Shown: positions 1 through 7,817 of the stretch, piece by piece
Numbering within the stretch: the first letter of the stretch is position 1
Layout: each line of letters opens with the position of its first letter
Source: Roseibium sp. HPY-6
GTDB taxonomy: Bacteria > Pseudomonadota > Alphaproteobacteria > Rhizobiales > Stappiaceae
DNA length: 64,000 bases
Reading direction: 5' to 3'
Assembly: GCF_040530035.1 (NCBI RefSeq)
Contig: NZ_JBEWCD010000001.1
Location: 2,294,001-2,358,000, forward strand
The notes under the pieces: model-generated
What the model was told of the DNA's origin: nothing
Database searches by the model: none
Seen by the model: the letters and a program-made list of their open reading frames with translations, nothing else
Position numbers and translations under genes: made by a program

Positions 1-361
1 TTCATGCCCACGCGTCAACATGTAGCCGAACGCAAAATCGTCATGAGCGTGACGCGGAAAACTTCGATCCGAGGTGATCGAAGTAGCGCTCACACCTGCA
101 GTGGCTGTGTGATATCGCTTGGCTTTATGCATACCTACGGCATTAGATCACTCGCATGATCAGCGCAAGTAAATTTACCTAGGGTCAGGAAATGCAACCG
201 GCTGGCAAGTTGACCCCATCGGTGGAAGTGGCATTCGCCCCAGCATCAGGCAACCAACACCAAACCATTGATCTATAGACACAAAAGTCTGCAAATTCCG
301 TTTCATGGTCGCTACAGACGTGTCCTGTGCATCGTCTGCACCCCACATGCGCGCACACCGA
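1..361. other. Intergenic stretch with one perfect inverted repeat
   Basis: No convincing gene is visible between the left edge and the end of the LysR gene. The only clear structure is a perfect 9-bp inverted repeat at 61-84 (ACTTCGATC, six-base spacer, GATCGAAGT). It has no T-run on either side, so it could be an operator or a weak hairpin belonging to a gene cut off by the window edge. Confidence 0.5.
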
Positions 362-1246
362 TCACCCGCATGCCGCCACGCGGCTCTCCTCCTCATAGTT
401 CGCAGGTGAAAACAGAGAGCCGGCATTTTCGCGCAGTTTCCGGATGACAGTCTGCACTCTCATTGACTGCACCGTGTCTGGATGTGCGTGAATATGAAGC
501 GTCCGCGCAACCTCCGCTTCGCCGCCGCCCACACGCTTCAGATTTGGGAGTGCCTCACCCAGGCAAACCGGCAATAGCCCTTTGCCCATGCCACTTTCGA
601 TCGCAGCGGACAGCAATCCCGGATCGTTTGCCGTCATGTGGAGGGGCTCACCCCGTCTCCGGTACTTTTCAAGAAATTTTGCCGGCGGACGCCTTGTCGT
701 ACAAGCGTCGAGCAGTGAAACCCAGCCGGTCTCGTCAAACCGGCTGTCACGATGCGTGTAGAGCGCAAACGGGACGTCGACCAGTCTGATCGCAAATTCT
801 CCCATCTGCGGCGGATCTTCGAACCACAGGGAAACGGTTGCCGCGCTCCAGAATGAAGGCGAGGGTGCTCCGGAGTTCAAGCGCAACGACAATTTGGGAA
901 ATTCATCGATCAGCGATGGAAAAAACGTATTGGCGAGATGCTGCAATACCCAATGGTCTCCCATGACACGGAGTTCGCCCACTGGTTCATTTTCGGGCGA
1001 GGCCGCTTCCAGCATGTTTTCTGTGCGCCGTTCGATTTCCAGGGCATCCGATACCAGTTTCTCGCCGAGTTCGGTCGGGATGATCCCGGATTTCGATCTC
1101 AGAAACAACGGTGCACCGAGAGCTGCCTCAAGCGAGGAAAGCCGCCGGCCGACCGTCGATTGATCTATGCCCAGCATTTGCGAAGCGCGGGTCAGCGACC
1201 CCGCTCTCACCAATGCCAGCAAAATGCGTATATCGTCCCAATTCAC
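362..1246 (-). CDS. LysR family transcriptional regulator
   Basis: A DNA-binding regulator of about 294 residues, the normal LysR length. The N-terminal winged HTH runs over residues 1-60, with the recognition region around SLTRASQMLGIDQSTVGRRL, followed by a linker helix and an effector-binding domain. The longest frame opens at 1375, but its first 43 residues are not LysR-like. The GTG at 1246 begins the family-typical N-terminus and has GAGG nine bases upstream, so I place the start there. No divergent target gene is obvious; the next gene on the plus strand begins about 290 bp away and is of unknown function. The effector cannot be told from sequence. Confidence 0.88.
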   Translation of the reverse strand: MNWDDIRILLALVRAGSLTRASQMLGIDQSTVGRRLSSLEAALGAPLFLRSKSGIIPTELGEKLVSDALEIERRTENMLEAASPENEPVGELRVMGDHWVLQHLANTFFPSLIDEFPKLSLRLNSGAPSPSFWSAATVSLWFEDPPQMGEFAIRLVDVPFALYTHRDSRFDETGWVSLLDACTTRRPPAKFLEKYRRRGEPLHMTANDPGLLSAAIESGMGKGLLPVCLGEALPNLKRVGGGEAEVARTLHIHAHPDTVQSMRVQTVIRKLRENAGSLFSPANYEEESRVAACG

Positions 1247-1534
1247 TTTGAAATACCTCGTGAAATCAGTCGAAATTTGCGCGAGCCACCGAAAGAAATG
1301 GCAGCTCCATTCAGCCCGGACGCGTTCACCCGCCAGGCATTCGAATGTGCATTTTTTCAAGGCTAGTCTTTTCAATGACGTCCGGTCTTGAACATTATTG
1401 CTGATCTCAAAGATTTTTGCGTTGCAGGGAAATTGTCTTCAAACGTCGCATACATTGTGGGAGTCTGAAGCCGCCGTTGCCGATCGGCGGCAAACGCATA
1501 TCGGCAGAACGCCAGGTCCGGAGCAGGAATAGTT

Positions 1535-2140
1535 ATGACGAGATCCGCCGCAAACATCCCCGGCCTTACGATCACAAGCGACCGTCTGGACGAAATCACC
1601 GAACGAAATATTGTTTTGCTTCAACGGGGCCTGGAATTGCATGACAAGTATTGCGATGCAGCTGAAGCGCAGGAAACGGAGCGCGAGCAGGCTGAAAAGG
1701 CTGCAAGAGAAAGAGGTGAAACGCTCCCCTTCAGCGCACCCGAAGAGGAAGAAGCCTGGGACGCGTTTCATGATCGCGGTCTGACGGCCATCGCGATCGA
1801 CAATCGTCATGTGCTTGAACAACTTGGTCTTGATCCGCGCAGGTCCGTTTTGTTCGAAAGGTTTCCTGAACTTCTTCAAAAGGCCTGCGACCCACAGGTA
1901 CCGGTGCTGTACGACCCATCCATTCGCCGCTTCGCGCTCAAGGAGACCTGGGGACCGGCAATGCGTGTTATAAGTCACTGTCCCTGGACCGGCAAAGAGC
2001 TCCCTCCCGACCTTGCCGACAAATGGTTTGACCTGATGGACGAACTCATCGGCACGGAGGATTGGACGACTGACGAAGCTCGTAACCGTCTTGGAGCAGA
2101 ATATTTCTGCGAGGAATGGTGGATCGCGCGGGATCTGTAA
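1535..2140 (+). CDS. DUF6980-like protein with an extra N-terminal helical region
   Basis: A 201-residue soluble protein of unknown function. Residues 1-80 are charged and look helical (rich in E, A, R). The C-terminal part, from about residue 120, has the pattern of DUF6980: a tyrosine-aspartate stretch, then ISHCPWTGKELPPDLADKW, then a terminal EEWW. As I recall the family, it carries CPWCG; here the second cysteine is threonine, so a two-cysteine metal knuckle is unlikely. AGGA six bases upstream of the ATG supports the start. A 7-bp GC-rich inverted repeat (1470-1491) lies in the leader. The family assignment is moderate. Confidence 0.7.
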   Translation: MTRSAANIPGLTITSDRLDEITERNIVLLQRGLELHDKYCDAAEAQETEREQAEKAARERGETLPFSAPEEEEAWDAFHDRGLTAIAIDNRHVLEQLGLDPRRSVLFERFPELLQKACDPQVPVLYDPSIRRFALKETWGPAMRVISHCPWTGKELPPDLADKWFDLMDELIGTEDWTTDEARNRLGAEYFCEEWWIARDL

Positions 2141-2252
2141 GACCGCGCTTCCAATCCCTGGCAAGTCAGCCAAAATCAACGCAAAGAAAAGCGCTCCCTC
2201 TCGCCATTCAAACCCGCTTGACTTCGCGCCTGCGGCATGTCCTTTCAGATAC

Positions 2253-2939
2253 ATGCAGCTGCTCAAAGGCCACTGGCAACTTATTGCGATCACGGTAGTG
2301 TTGTTCCTCCTTTGGAACACACCTGTCGTAATACCCTTGAAGATACTGGTCGTTTTCCTGCACGAACTCGCGCACGCAATTGCCACCGTCTTGACCGGCG
2401 GTTCGGTCGTGGATCTTTCGGTTTCACCGCAACAGGGCGGCCACGTGATCTCACGCGGCGGGAACAGGTTCATTACATTGTCGGCCGGCTACCTCGGCTC
2501 GCTGCTGATCGGCATTACCCTTTTGATGATTGCATTGCGCACCAAGGCCGATCGCACCGTCCTGGCCCTGTTCGGATGCCTGACGTTATTGGTCACCCTC
2601 CTTTATGTGCGCGACTGGTTCGCCATTCTGTTTTGCGCGGCAACCGGTATCGGCATGCTGGCAATCGCCCGCTTTCTCAGCCGCCCCATCAATGACATGG
2701 TCCTTCGCGTCATCGGGTTGTCGAGCATCATCTATGTGCCCTACGACATTTTCGACGACACGATCCGCCGGTCAGGCGCTCGGTCGGACGCATATATGCT
2801 CGCGGAAGAGTTTGGTGGCCCGACCGTCTTCTGGGGCGGTCTCTGGCTGGTCCTCAGTCTCGCGGCAATCTATTGCTGCGTCCGGTATGGACTGGGCGAA
2901 AAAAGCAATCTGTCGTTTCGCGAAGAAGCCCGGCACTGA
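2253..2939 (+). CDS. M50B-like membrane metallopeptidase family protein
   Basis: An integral membrane protein of about 228 residues with several hydrophobic segments. The first helix is followed by HELAHA, the HExxH zinc motif typical of intramembrane M50 proteases, and then by a Gly-rich stretch (TGGSVVDLSVSPQQGG) and SAGYLGSLLIG, which match the layout of the M50B-like group. Substrate unknown; the group may not all be active proteases. The longest frame begins inside the previous gene, so I chose ATG 2253, just before the first hydrophobic segment. No good Shine-Dalgarno sequence is visible there, so the start is uncertain. Confidence 0.75.
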   Translation: MQLLKGHWQLIAITVVLFLLWNTPVVIPLKILVVFLHELAHAIATVLTGGSVVDLSVSPQQGGHVISRGGNRFITLSAGYLGSLLIGITLLMIALRTKADRTVLALFGCLTLLVTLLYVRDWFAILFCAATGIGMLAIARFLSRPINDMVLRVIGLSSIIYVPYDIFDDTIRRSGARSDAYMLAEEFGGPTVFWGGLWLVLSLAAIYCCVRYGLGEKSNLSFREEARH

Positions 2940-3021
2940 AGCCCTTGTTTCATTGGACTTCAGTGCGCACCACGTGTCGTTCTTGGAACCCTTGAGAGCG
3001 GTCTCTCCAATCAATCGGACC

Positions 3022-3204
3022 CTAGGCAAATCCTGACCAGAATAAAGATGACAGTGCGACCAGAAACCAGCCACTGATCGTCAACCAGTAGCCGACCGGT
3101 TCGGTTTTTCGTTTGAAGCTGCGATGCAGCCAGACTTCTCCGGCGTAAAGATCATACGCAACCCAGACCAGGAGCATGATGCCAAGGATGGTCGTTAAAG
3201 CCAT
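3022..3204 (-). CDS. Small two-helix membrane protein in the Rieske operon
   Basis: A 60-residue protein with two hydrophobic segments (residues 2-18 and 39-57) separated by a charged loop rich in K, R and H. Its ATG lies one base after the stop codon of the Rieske oxygenase, and a strong AAGGAGG is embedded in the end of that gene, so it is almost certainly translated from the same mRNA. I recognise no family. It could anchor or assist the oxygenase or its unknown reductase partner, but that is only inferred from coupling. Confidence 0.72.
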   Translation of the reverse strand: MALTTILGIMLLVWVAYDLYAGEVWLHRSFKRKTEPVGYWLTISGWFLVALSSLFWSGFA

Positions 3205-3205
3205 C

Positions 3206-4369
3206 TCAAAGAACCTCCTTCCGGTCCAGGTTCATGTGCCGACACAGACTGTTGTGAAACCAGCGAATGGGGTCTTCAGCCCCCGGACCTTCCGAAAGCG
3301 GACCGAATTCGAACCCCGGCATCTCCACACCGCGCTGAACTTTTTCGCAGATCCAAATGTCTTCGGTTTGAAAATCACCCGTTTCCAAAGCTGGTTTCGT
3401 CCAGTTGTCCGACGAAATGATACCGGTTTTCTTGTCATAGCCTGGTATGTACTTGCGCTCGTCCCTCCATTGCCAGGGACCGACCCACTGGCGCACATCA
3501 AGCTGCGTTCTGCCCGGTGCTAACGGTCGCAGTGAGGTGATTGAAAGCCCATACGGGGTTGGAACGACGAGCGTGGCAGGAAAGAGAAAGTAGACGCCGC
3601 CATATCCTGGCTCGGACGCGCTGCTGATCACGCCTGCTGAACCCGTCTCCTCCCGGATCTTCAGCGGGAGGCGGTGCCGGATCCCGTCCTCATTCGCATA
3701 CCAGATCATATGGTCTCCGGTGTTTTCCCAGACATTTTTGTCAGGTGTCGGGCCACCGAGCGTCTGCTCATGGAGATAGGCCAAGTGGTATCCGTCGATG
3801 GCATTTTCGACGAAAACCTTCCAATTGCATTTGACGTCATAGACCAGCGGTGCTGCTTCCTTGACATCACTGGCGAAGATGTCATGCGGCCAGACCTTTT
3901 CCGCGATCGGCGCGATCCAGTCATCGAACTGCGCCCGCCCGTTCGGGTTCACAAAAACGAATTCCTTGAAGATCCCGATTGCGGCCGGTTTGAGGGCGAG
4001 ACTTGCACGGTCGATATCGGCGAAACAGCTCTGTCTGTCCGGGACACCCCGCAACTCACCACCAAGACCATAGGTCCAGCGGTGGTAGGGGCAAACGATC
4101 GTACTGCCTGTGTTTCCTTCGGCCGCATCGAGCAAGGTTGCCCCGCGATGCCGGCAAAAATTGTGAAAGGCGTTCAGAGTGCCGGACTTGTCTCGGACAA
4201 CGATGATGGTCACCGCTCCAATAGTGACAAGGCGGTAATCCCCCCGCTCGCTGAAGTCAGCGATCGTTCCGGCAAAACTCCAGGCATCACGGAACAGGGT
4301 CTGCTGCTCCAGTTTGAGCCAATCATCGTGGAAATAGGCATCGGGCTGCAGGCGGAAAGCGTTACTCAT
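3206..4369 (-). CDS. Aromatic ring-hydroxylating (Rieske) oxygenase alpha subunit
   Basis: A 387-residue oxygenase component. The Rieske [2Fe-2S] ligands are visible as C72-x-H74 and C93-x2-H96 (CRHRG and CPYHRW). The mononuclear iron site follows in ENAIDGYHLAYLH, with His195 and His200 as likely ligands. Family members hydroxylate aromatic compounds or oxidatively demethylate quaternary amines; the substrate cannot be fixed here. No reductase or beta subunit is adjacent, so electrons must come from elsewhere. It overlaps the end of the upstream TetR gene by 8 bp and is followed one base later by a small membrane protein gene. It is probably controlled by that TetR repressor through the paired operators at 4969-5026. 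Confidence 0.93.
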   Translation of the reverse strand: MSNAFRLQPDAYFHDDWLKLEQQTLFRDAWSFAGTIADFSERGDYRLVTIGAVTIIVVRDKSGTLNAFHNFCRHRGATLLDAAEGNTGSTIVCPYHRWTYGLGGELRGVPDRQSCFADIDRASLALKPAAIGIFKEFVFVNPNGRAQFDDWIAPIAEKVWPHDIFASDVKEAAPLVYDVKCNWKVFVENAIDGYHLAYLHEQTLGGPTPDKNVWENTGDHMIWYANEDGIRHRLPLKIREETGSAGVISSASEPGYGGVYFLFPATLVVPTPYGLSITSLRPLAPGRTQLDVRQWVGPWQWRDERKYIPGYDKKTGIISSDNWTKPALETGDFQTEDIWICEKVQRGVEMPGFEFGPLSEGPGAEDPIRWFHNSLCRHMNLDRKEVL

Positions 4370-4952
4370 TGCCGGTCTCCAGTGCTGAAACGAGCAGGCC
4401 GGCAGCCCGCCGCGATGATGTCACGAAATGGTTGGAAATGCCGATCGGATAAAGCGCTTCGACGTTGAAATAGATCCCGGAAATCCCGGCCGCAGCTGCT
4501 TCGACCTGCGAAGCGGAGGTCTCCGGATAAGCGCGTATGATTTCTGCCTCCAATTGCTCCACAAAATCCGCGAGCCACTGCTGAAGCTGCGCCGCTAACC
4601 CAGCATTGTCCGGGGCAGCCGCGCTCAAGGCGTTGAAAACCAAAACGAGTTGCGGATTTGCGTTTCGACGATCGAACAACACGTCAAGAAGGGTTTCGAG
4701 ACGATCTATATCCGGAAGCGACGCCAGCAACTGTTCCATGGCAACCCGGCTTCGTACCAGGAACCGTTCGACAAGGGCTTTTTGAAGATCTTCCCTGTTG
4801 CCGACATTGTGACGGATGAGCGGGCGCGCGAGACCGGCGAACTCTGCTGTCTTGCCGAGGGTTGCTCCCTCAAGCCCATAGCGCGCAACACACAGTTCGA
4901 ACGCATCCAGGATCTGCTCGCGGCGATCGTCCTTGATTTCAGGGCGTGCCAA
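4362..4952 (-). CDS. TetR/AcrR family repressor of the Rieske operon
   Basis: A regulator of about 196 residues. The N-terminal HTH covers roughly residues 10-55 (DDRREQILDAF ... GATLGKTAEFAGLARPLIRHNVGNREDL) and the rest is the helical ligand-binding domain. The longest frame starts at TTG 4985, inside an operator palindrome. A GGAGG six bases upstream of TTG 4952 marks a much better start, which leaves both operators in the leader. Its last codons overlap the Rieske oxygenase start, so regulator and target are co-transcribed and autoregulation is likely. The inducer is probably a substrate of the oxygenase (inference). Confidence 0.9.
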   Translation of the reverse strand: MARPEIKDDRREQILDAFELCVARYGLEGATLGKTAEFAGLARPLIRHNVGNREDLQKALVERFLVRSRVAMEQLLASLPDIDRLETLLDVLFDRRNANPQLVLVFNALSAAAPDNAGLAAQLQQWLADFVEQLEAEIIRAYPETSASQVEAAAAGISGIYFNVEALYPIGISNHFVTSSRRAAGLLVSALETGNE

Positions 4953-4968
4953 ACTTCGCCTCCAGTTA

Positions 4969-5026
4969 ATTATCAAGAGTGACAATCAATTTAGGAAAAT
5001 GCACTTAATTGTCAAGTTTGATAATT
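4969..5026. promoter_or_regulatory. Paired operator palindromes upstream of the TetR-Rieske operon
   Basis: Two copies of a 16-bp imperfect palindrome of the form TTRTCA-N4-TGAYAA occur at 4970-4985 and 5009-5024. The copies are also inverted repeats of each other (TTATCAA-N3-TGACAAT and ATTGTCA-N3-TTGATAA). The second extends to a 20-bp palindrome with one mismatched pair. Size, symmetry and position directly upstream of a TetR gene fit two repressor-binding sites. Their centres lie 39 bp apart. Confidence 0.7.
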
Positions 5027-5103
5027 TACTGGCTCAGCACTGGGGACGCGCTTCTTTCCGGTTTCGAGGGGGTCTTCGCGCTCATCGAACAGCATACCGG
5101 CAA

Positions 5104-5134
5104 CAAAAAACCGCCGGCTGAAGCCAGCCGGCGG
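5104..5134 (-). terminator. Rho-independent terminator of trcR
   Basis: Perfect 9-bp GC-rich stem (CCGCCGGCT / AGCCGGCGG) with a six-base loop. On the minus strand it is followed by a T-run, about 30 bp past the trcR stop codon. Confidence 0.88.
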
Positions 5135-5163
5135 TCGAACACAAACGTGGACAAACCCTGGTG

Positions 5164-5904
5164 CTACTTAGGGTCGTCTTCGCCTTCGGCGTCTTCGACG
5201 TCATCACCCTTCAAGGAATTGAGCTTCGCAAAGACAGCGTCCGCGTCGATTTCCTCTTCTTCTTCACGCTTCACAGGCTGACTGGGGTCCAGCGAGAAAG
5301 CGGCGGCAATGGCGTCTTCGCTCGTGCTGTCCTCAACAGGCATCAGCGTTGCAACCGGTTCACCGGCAACAGGTTGCGGTGCATTCTTCGCCGCCTTTTC
5401 AACTTCCATGTCCAGTTCGAGCTGGCTGCAAAGACCGAGTGTAACCGGATCGGACGGTGTCAGGTTTGCGGAATTCCAGTGCGTCCGGTCGCGGATTGCC
5501 GCAATCGTCGGCTTGGTGGTGCCGACGAGGCGCATGATCTGCGCATCTTTCATTTCCGGATGGTTGCGCACCAGCCACAGGATCGCATTCGGACGATCCT
5601 GGCGGCGGGAGACAGGCGTATAACGCGGTCCCTTGCGCTTGGATTCCGGCACGACCACCTTTGAGCCCTGAAGCTTCAGATGATAGTTGGGATCGTTTTG
5701 TGCCTTTTCGACTTCTTCACGCGTCAACTGGCCGGTCAGTATAGGATCCAATCCCTTGATACCCTGCGCAGCTTCACCATCAGCGATAGCCTTGACCTCC
5801 AACGGATGCAGTTTGCAGAACGTCGCGATCTGGGTGAAGCTCAGAGCCGTGTTGTCCACGAGCCAGACGGCGGTGGCCTTCGGCATTAGCGGCGTGTTCG
5901 CCAT
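5164..5904 (-). CDS. trcR: Cell cycle transcriptional regulator TrcR (DUF1013)
   Basis: A 246-residue protein matching the DUF1013 family, which is restricted to alphaproteobacteria and named TrcR. The N-terminal half is conserved: LPKAT-like start, VDNTALSFTQIATFCKLHPLEV (an HTH-like segment), then IKGLDPI. A second HTH-like region follows around MKDAQIMRLVGTTKPTIAAI. The C-terminal 60 residues are acidic and low in complexity (a run of six glutamates and EDAEGEDD). The upstream extension to 6015 is not family-like; ATG 5904 is preceded by an AGAGGA-type site and starts MANTPLMPKA as expected. It is a stand-alone gene with its own terminator. A role in cell-cycle transcription is known for the family only. 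Confidence 0.9.
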   Translation of the reverse strand: MANTPLMPKATAVWLVDNTALSFTQIATFCKLHPLEVKAIADGEAAQGIKGLDPILTGQLTREEVEKAQNDPNYHLKLQGSKVVVPESKRKGPRYTPVSRRQDRPNAILWLVRNHPEMKDAQIMRLVGTTKPTIAAIRDRTHWNSANLTPSDPVTLGLCSQLELDMEVEKAAKNAPQPVAGEPVATLMPVEDSTSEDAIAAAFSLDPSQPVKREEEEEIDADAVFAKLNSLKGDDVEDAEGEDDPK

Positions 5905-6058
5905 CGGATAAATTCCTCTCGTGTGCTCCCCCGCCCGGCAAGGCGAAAAAGCGGTGTTCTCTTTGTATTTCATGGAAAGTGGCGGGAATATATGCTGAAC
6001 GCAGCGGAAACGCAAATACTGTCATTCAATCTGCGTTTCCATGTGCTAAGCGCGGAGA

Positions 6059-7063
6059 TCAGTCGCTCGCGGTCAGGACGATTTTCCCAATATGTCCAGA
6101 ACCTTCCATCCGCCGATGGGCCTCGGCGGCCTGCGCGAGCGGGTAGGTCGAATCCATAACCGGCTTCACTTTTCCCGACTCGATCAACGGCCAGACCTTC
6201 GCCTCCAGGTTTTCTGCAATCGCAGTTTTGAAGGCGTCGCTGCGCGGGCGCAGTGTCGATCCGGTATGCGTCAGCCGCTTGACCATCAGGCGCGAAAAAT
6301 TGGCGTTTTCCGCAACGCCGTTCAGCGTCGCGATCTGGCAGATCCGCCCCTCGACCGCCGCGGCTTTCCAGTTCCGCTCGACATAGTCGCCACCGACCAT
6401 GTCGAGAATCACGTTGACACCTTCACCGCCGGTAATCTCGTGAATGACTTTCTCAAAGACATCCGTGCGGTAGTTGATCACGTGATCCGCGCCAAGTTTT
6501 CGAACAGCATCGGCCTTCTCGTTGGAGCCAACAGTTGTGAACACTTCTGCCCCGAAGACCTTCGCCAATTGGATCGCTGTGGTGCCTATGCCCGACGTAC
6601 CACCGTGAACGAGAAACCGTTCGCCAGCAGCAAGAGCACAGCGGTCAAAAACATTCGTCCAGACGGTGAAAAAGGTCTCAGGCAGCGCTGCGGCTTCGAT
6701 GATTGACAGACCTGCGGGCACTGGCAGCGCATGTCCGGCCGGAACCTTGCAGTATTCGGCATAGCCACCACCGGGAGCGAGCGCCGTGACCTTGTCACCT
6801 GTCGTGTAGCGCTTGACCTCATCACCGCAGGCAACGATCTCACCGGCAACCTCAAGCCCCGGCAGGTCAGACGCGCTTTTCGGCGGCGGGTAAGCCCCTT
6901 TTCGCTGAAGGACATCCGGACGGTTGACCCCGGCGGCCTCGACCCGGATCAGGATCTCGTGCGGGCCCGGAACAGGCAACGGCCGCTCTTCGGCAACGAG
7001 CACTTCCGGCCCTCCCGGCTCGCTAATCGCAATTGCGGTCATGGTGTCCGGCAAATTTTGCAT
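6059..7063 (-). CDS. Zinc-independent NAD(P)H quinone oxidoreductase (PIG3-type)
   Basis: A medium-chain dehydrogenase/reductase superfamily enzyme of about 334 residues. The N-terminal GroES-like domain contains GVNRPDVLQRKGAYPPP and GLEVAGEI, and lacks the zinc-binding cysteines of alcohol dehydrogenases. The nucleotide-binding fold has VHGGTSGIGTTAIQLAK near residues 152-168. These features match the PIG3/quinone reductase branch, which reduces quinones with NADPH. I prefer ATG 7063 because AGAGGA lies nine bases upstream; the ATG at 7072 directly abuts that site. It is divergent from the DUF1192 gene, with 146 bp between them. Confidence 0.92.
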   Translation of the reverse strand: MQNLPDTMTAIAISEPGGPEVLVAEERPLPVPGPHEILIRVEAAGVNRPDVLQRKGAYPPPKSASDLPGLEVAGEIVACGDEVKRYTTGDKVTALAPGGGYAEYCKVPAGHALPVPAGLSIIEAAALPETFFTVWTNVFDRCALAAGERFLVHGGTSGIGTTAIQLAKVFGAEVFTTVGSNEKADAVRKLGADHVINYRTDVFEKVIHEITGGEGVNVILDMVGGDYVERNWKAAAVEGRICQIATLNGVAENANFSRLMVKRLTHTGSTLRPRSDAFKTAIAENLEAKVWPLIESGKVKPVMDSTYPLAQAAEAHRRMEGSGHIGKIVLTASD

Positions 7064-7209
7064 ATGGGCCATTCCTCTGGTTCATTTTGGGACTGGTGGG
7101 TCGATCCGAGACTGTCTTATGGTAAACTTGAGAAGAGTGTGTCGAAAGGAAAGATCGACACGCGAACAGGTCGCGGGAATGTGAGTGCCACGCTTCAGGG
7201 AGCCAGACA

Positions 7210-7404
7210 ATGAGCCTTTTTGACGAAGATGTCCCCAAAAAGTTGGAGACCGGAAAAATTACCGTTGGGGAAGAACTTGCCCGTCTGTCGGAGGAAGAAC
7301 TTTCCGAGCGCATTTCGGCCCTTGAGGCTGAAATTAACCGTACGCAGCAGGAGTTGGAACAACGCAGTACTATTCGCGATGCTGCGAACTCGGTTTTTCG
7401 GTGA
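7210..7404 (+). CDS. DUF1192 family small coiled-coil protein
   Basis: A 64-residue acidic protein with the DUF1192 layout: MSLFDEDVPKK at the N-terminus, then a helix of heptad character (LSEEELSERISALEAEINRTQQELEQR). Function unknown; the family is common in alphaproteobacteria. GGGAG lies seven bases upstream of the ATG. The leader holds a 7-bp inverted repeat (GTGTCGA / TCGACAC, 7139-7161). It sits upstream of a probable small RNA and rcdA. Confidence 0.87.
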   Translation: MSLFDEDVPKKLETGKITVGEELARLSEEELSERISALEAEINRTQQELEQRSTIRDAANSVFR

Positions 7405-7527
7405 AACTCATGTAATTTGTGCCAAAATTGTGAAATAATTTCAGGTATTTGCCGCTTTCACGGTAAATCAGGTAGGTAAATTTTTACTCGTTTACCTCTC
7501 ATTAATCTTTCCAAAGTATAAATAAAC

Positions 7528-7622
7528 CCATCCAGTCATCTGGATTTGAGTGGCTCCTGTCCACTCTGTTTGACGCCTCCCTGTTAAAGACTCAGAGCCG
7601 CAACCGTGCGGCTCTTTTTTTT
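7528..7622 (+). ncRNA. Candidate small RNA with anti-Shine-Dalgarno loops
   Basis: A non-coding stretch of about 95 nt with three consecutive perfect hairpins: ATCCAG-TCAT-CTGGAT (7530-7545), GAGTGG-CTCCTGT-CCACTC (7548-7566) and GAGCCGC-N6-GCGGCTC followed by eight T (7595-7622). The second loop displays CTCCT, and the single-stranded linker contains CCTCCC (7576-7581); both can pair with Shine-Dalgarno sequences. TATAAA at 7517-7522 would place a start near 7529. This arrangement resembles trans-acting alphaproteobacterial sRNAs with exposed CUCC motifs. No open frame or promoter-proximal gene explains the terminator. The upstream 100 bp are AT-rich, with two direct copies of GGTAAAT (7462, 7475) and an inverted TTTACC (7491). 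Exact ends are inferred. Confidence 0.62.
7595..7622 (+). terminator. Rho-independent terminator of the candidate sRNA
   Basis: Perfect 7-bp stem GAGCCGC / GCGGCTC with a six-base loop, immediately followed by a run of eight T. It lies 190 bp past the DUF1192 stop and 195 bp before rcdA. Confidence 0.9.
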
Positions 7623-7817
7623 GTCTCCTCCCCATAGTATCGTGTGTTCGTTCTGGTTAATCGCCGTCGGGAACACGTTTGGCACGGCGCTTGCTCCATA
7701 ATTGGCATGAAAGCGCGCAGCGTTTCGAAACGGAACATCCTGCCATGGGATGTTTCGGGCCGGGACAACAAAACAAGGGCGCGGCGAACCGGAAGAGTAG
7801 TTGAGGCGTAGAATCCT

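Noticed and set aside
1439..2473. 344-codon frame across the DUF6980-like and M50-like genes
   Set aside because: Spans two genes on the opposite strand and has no recognisable domain or start signal.
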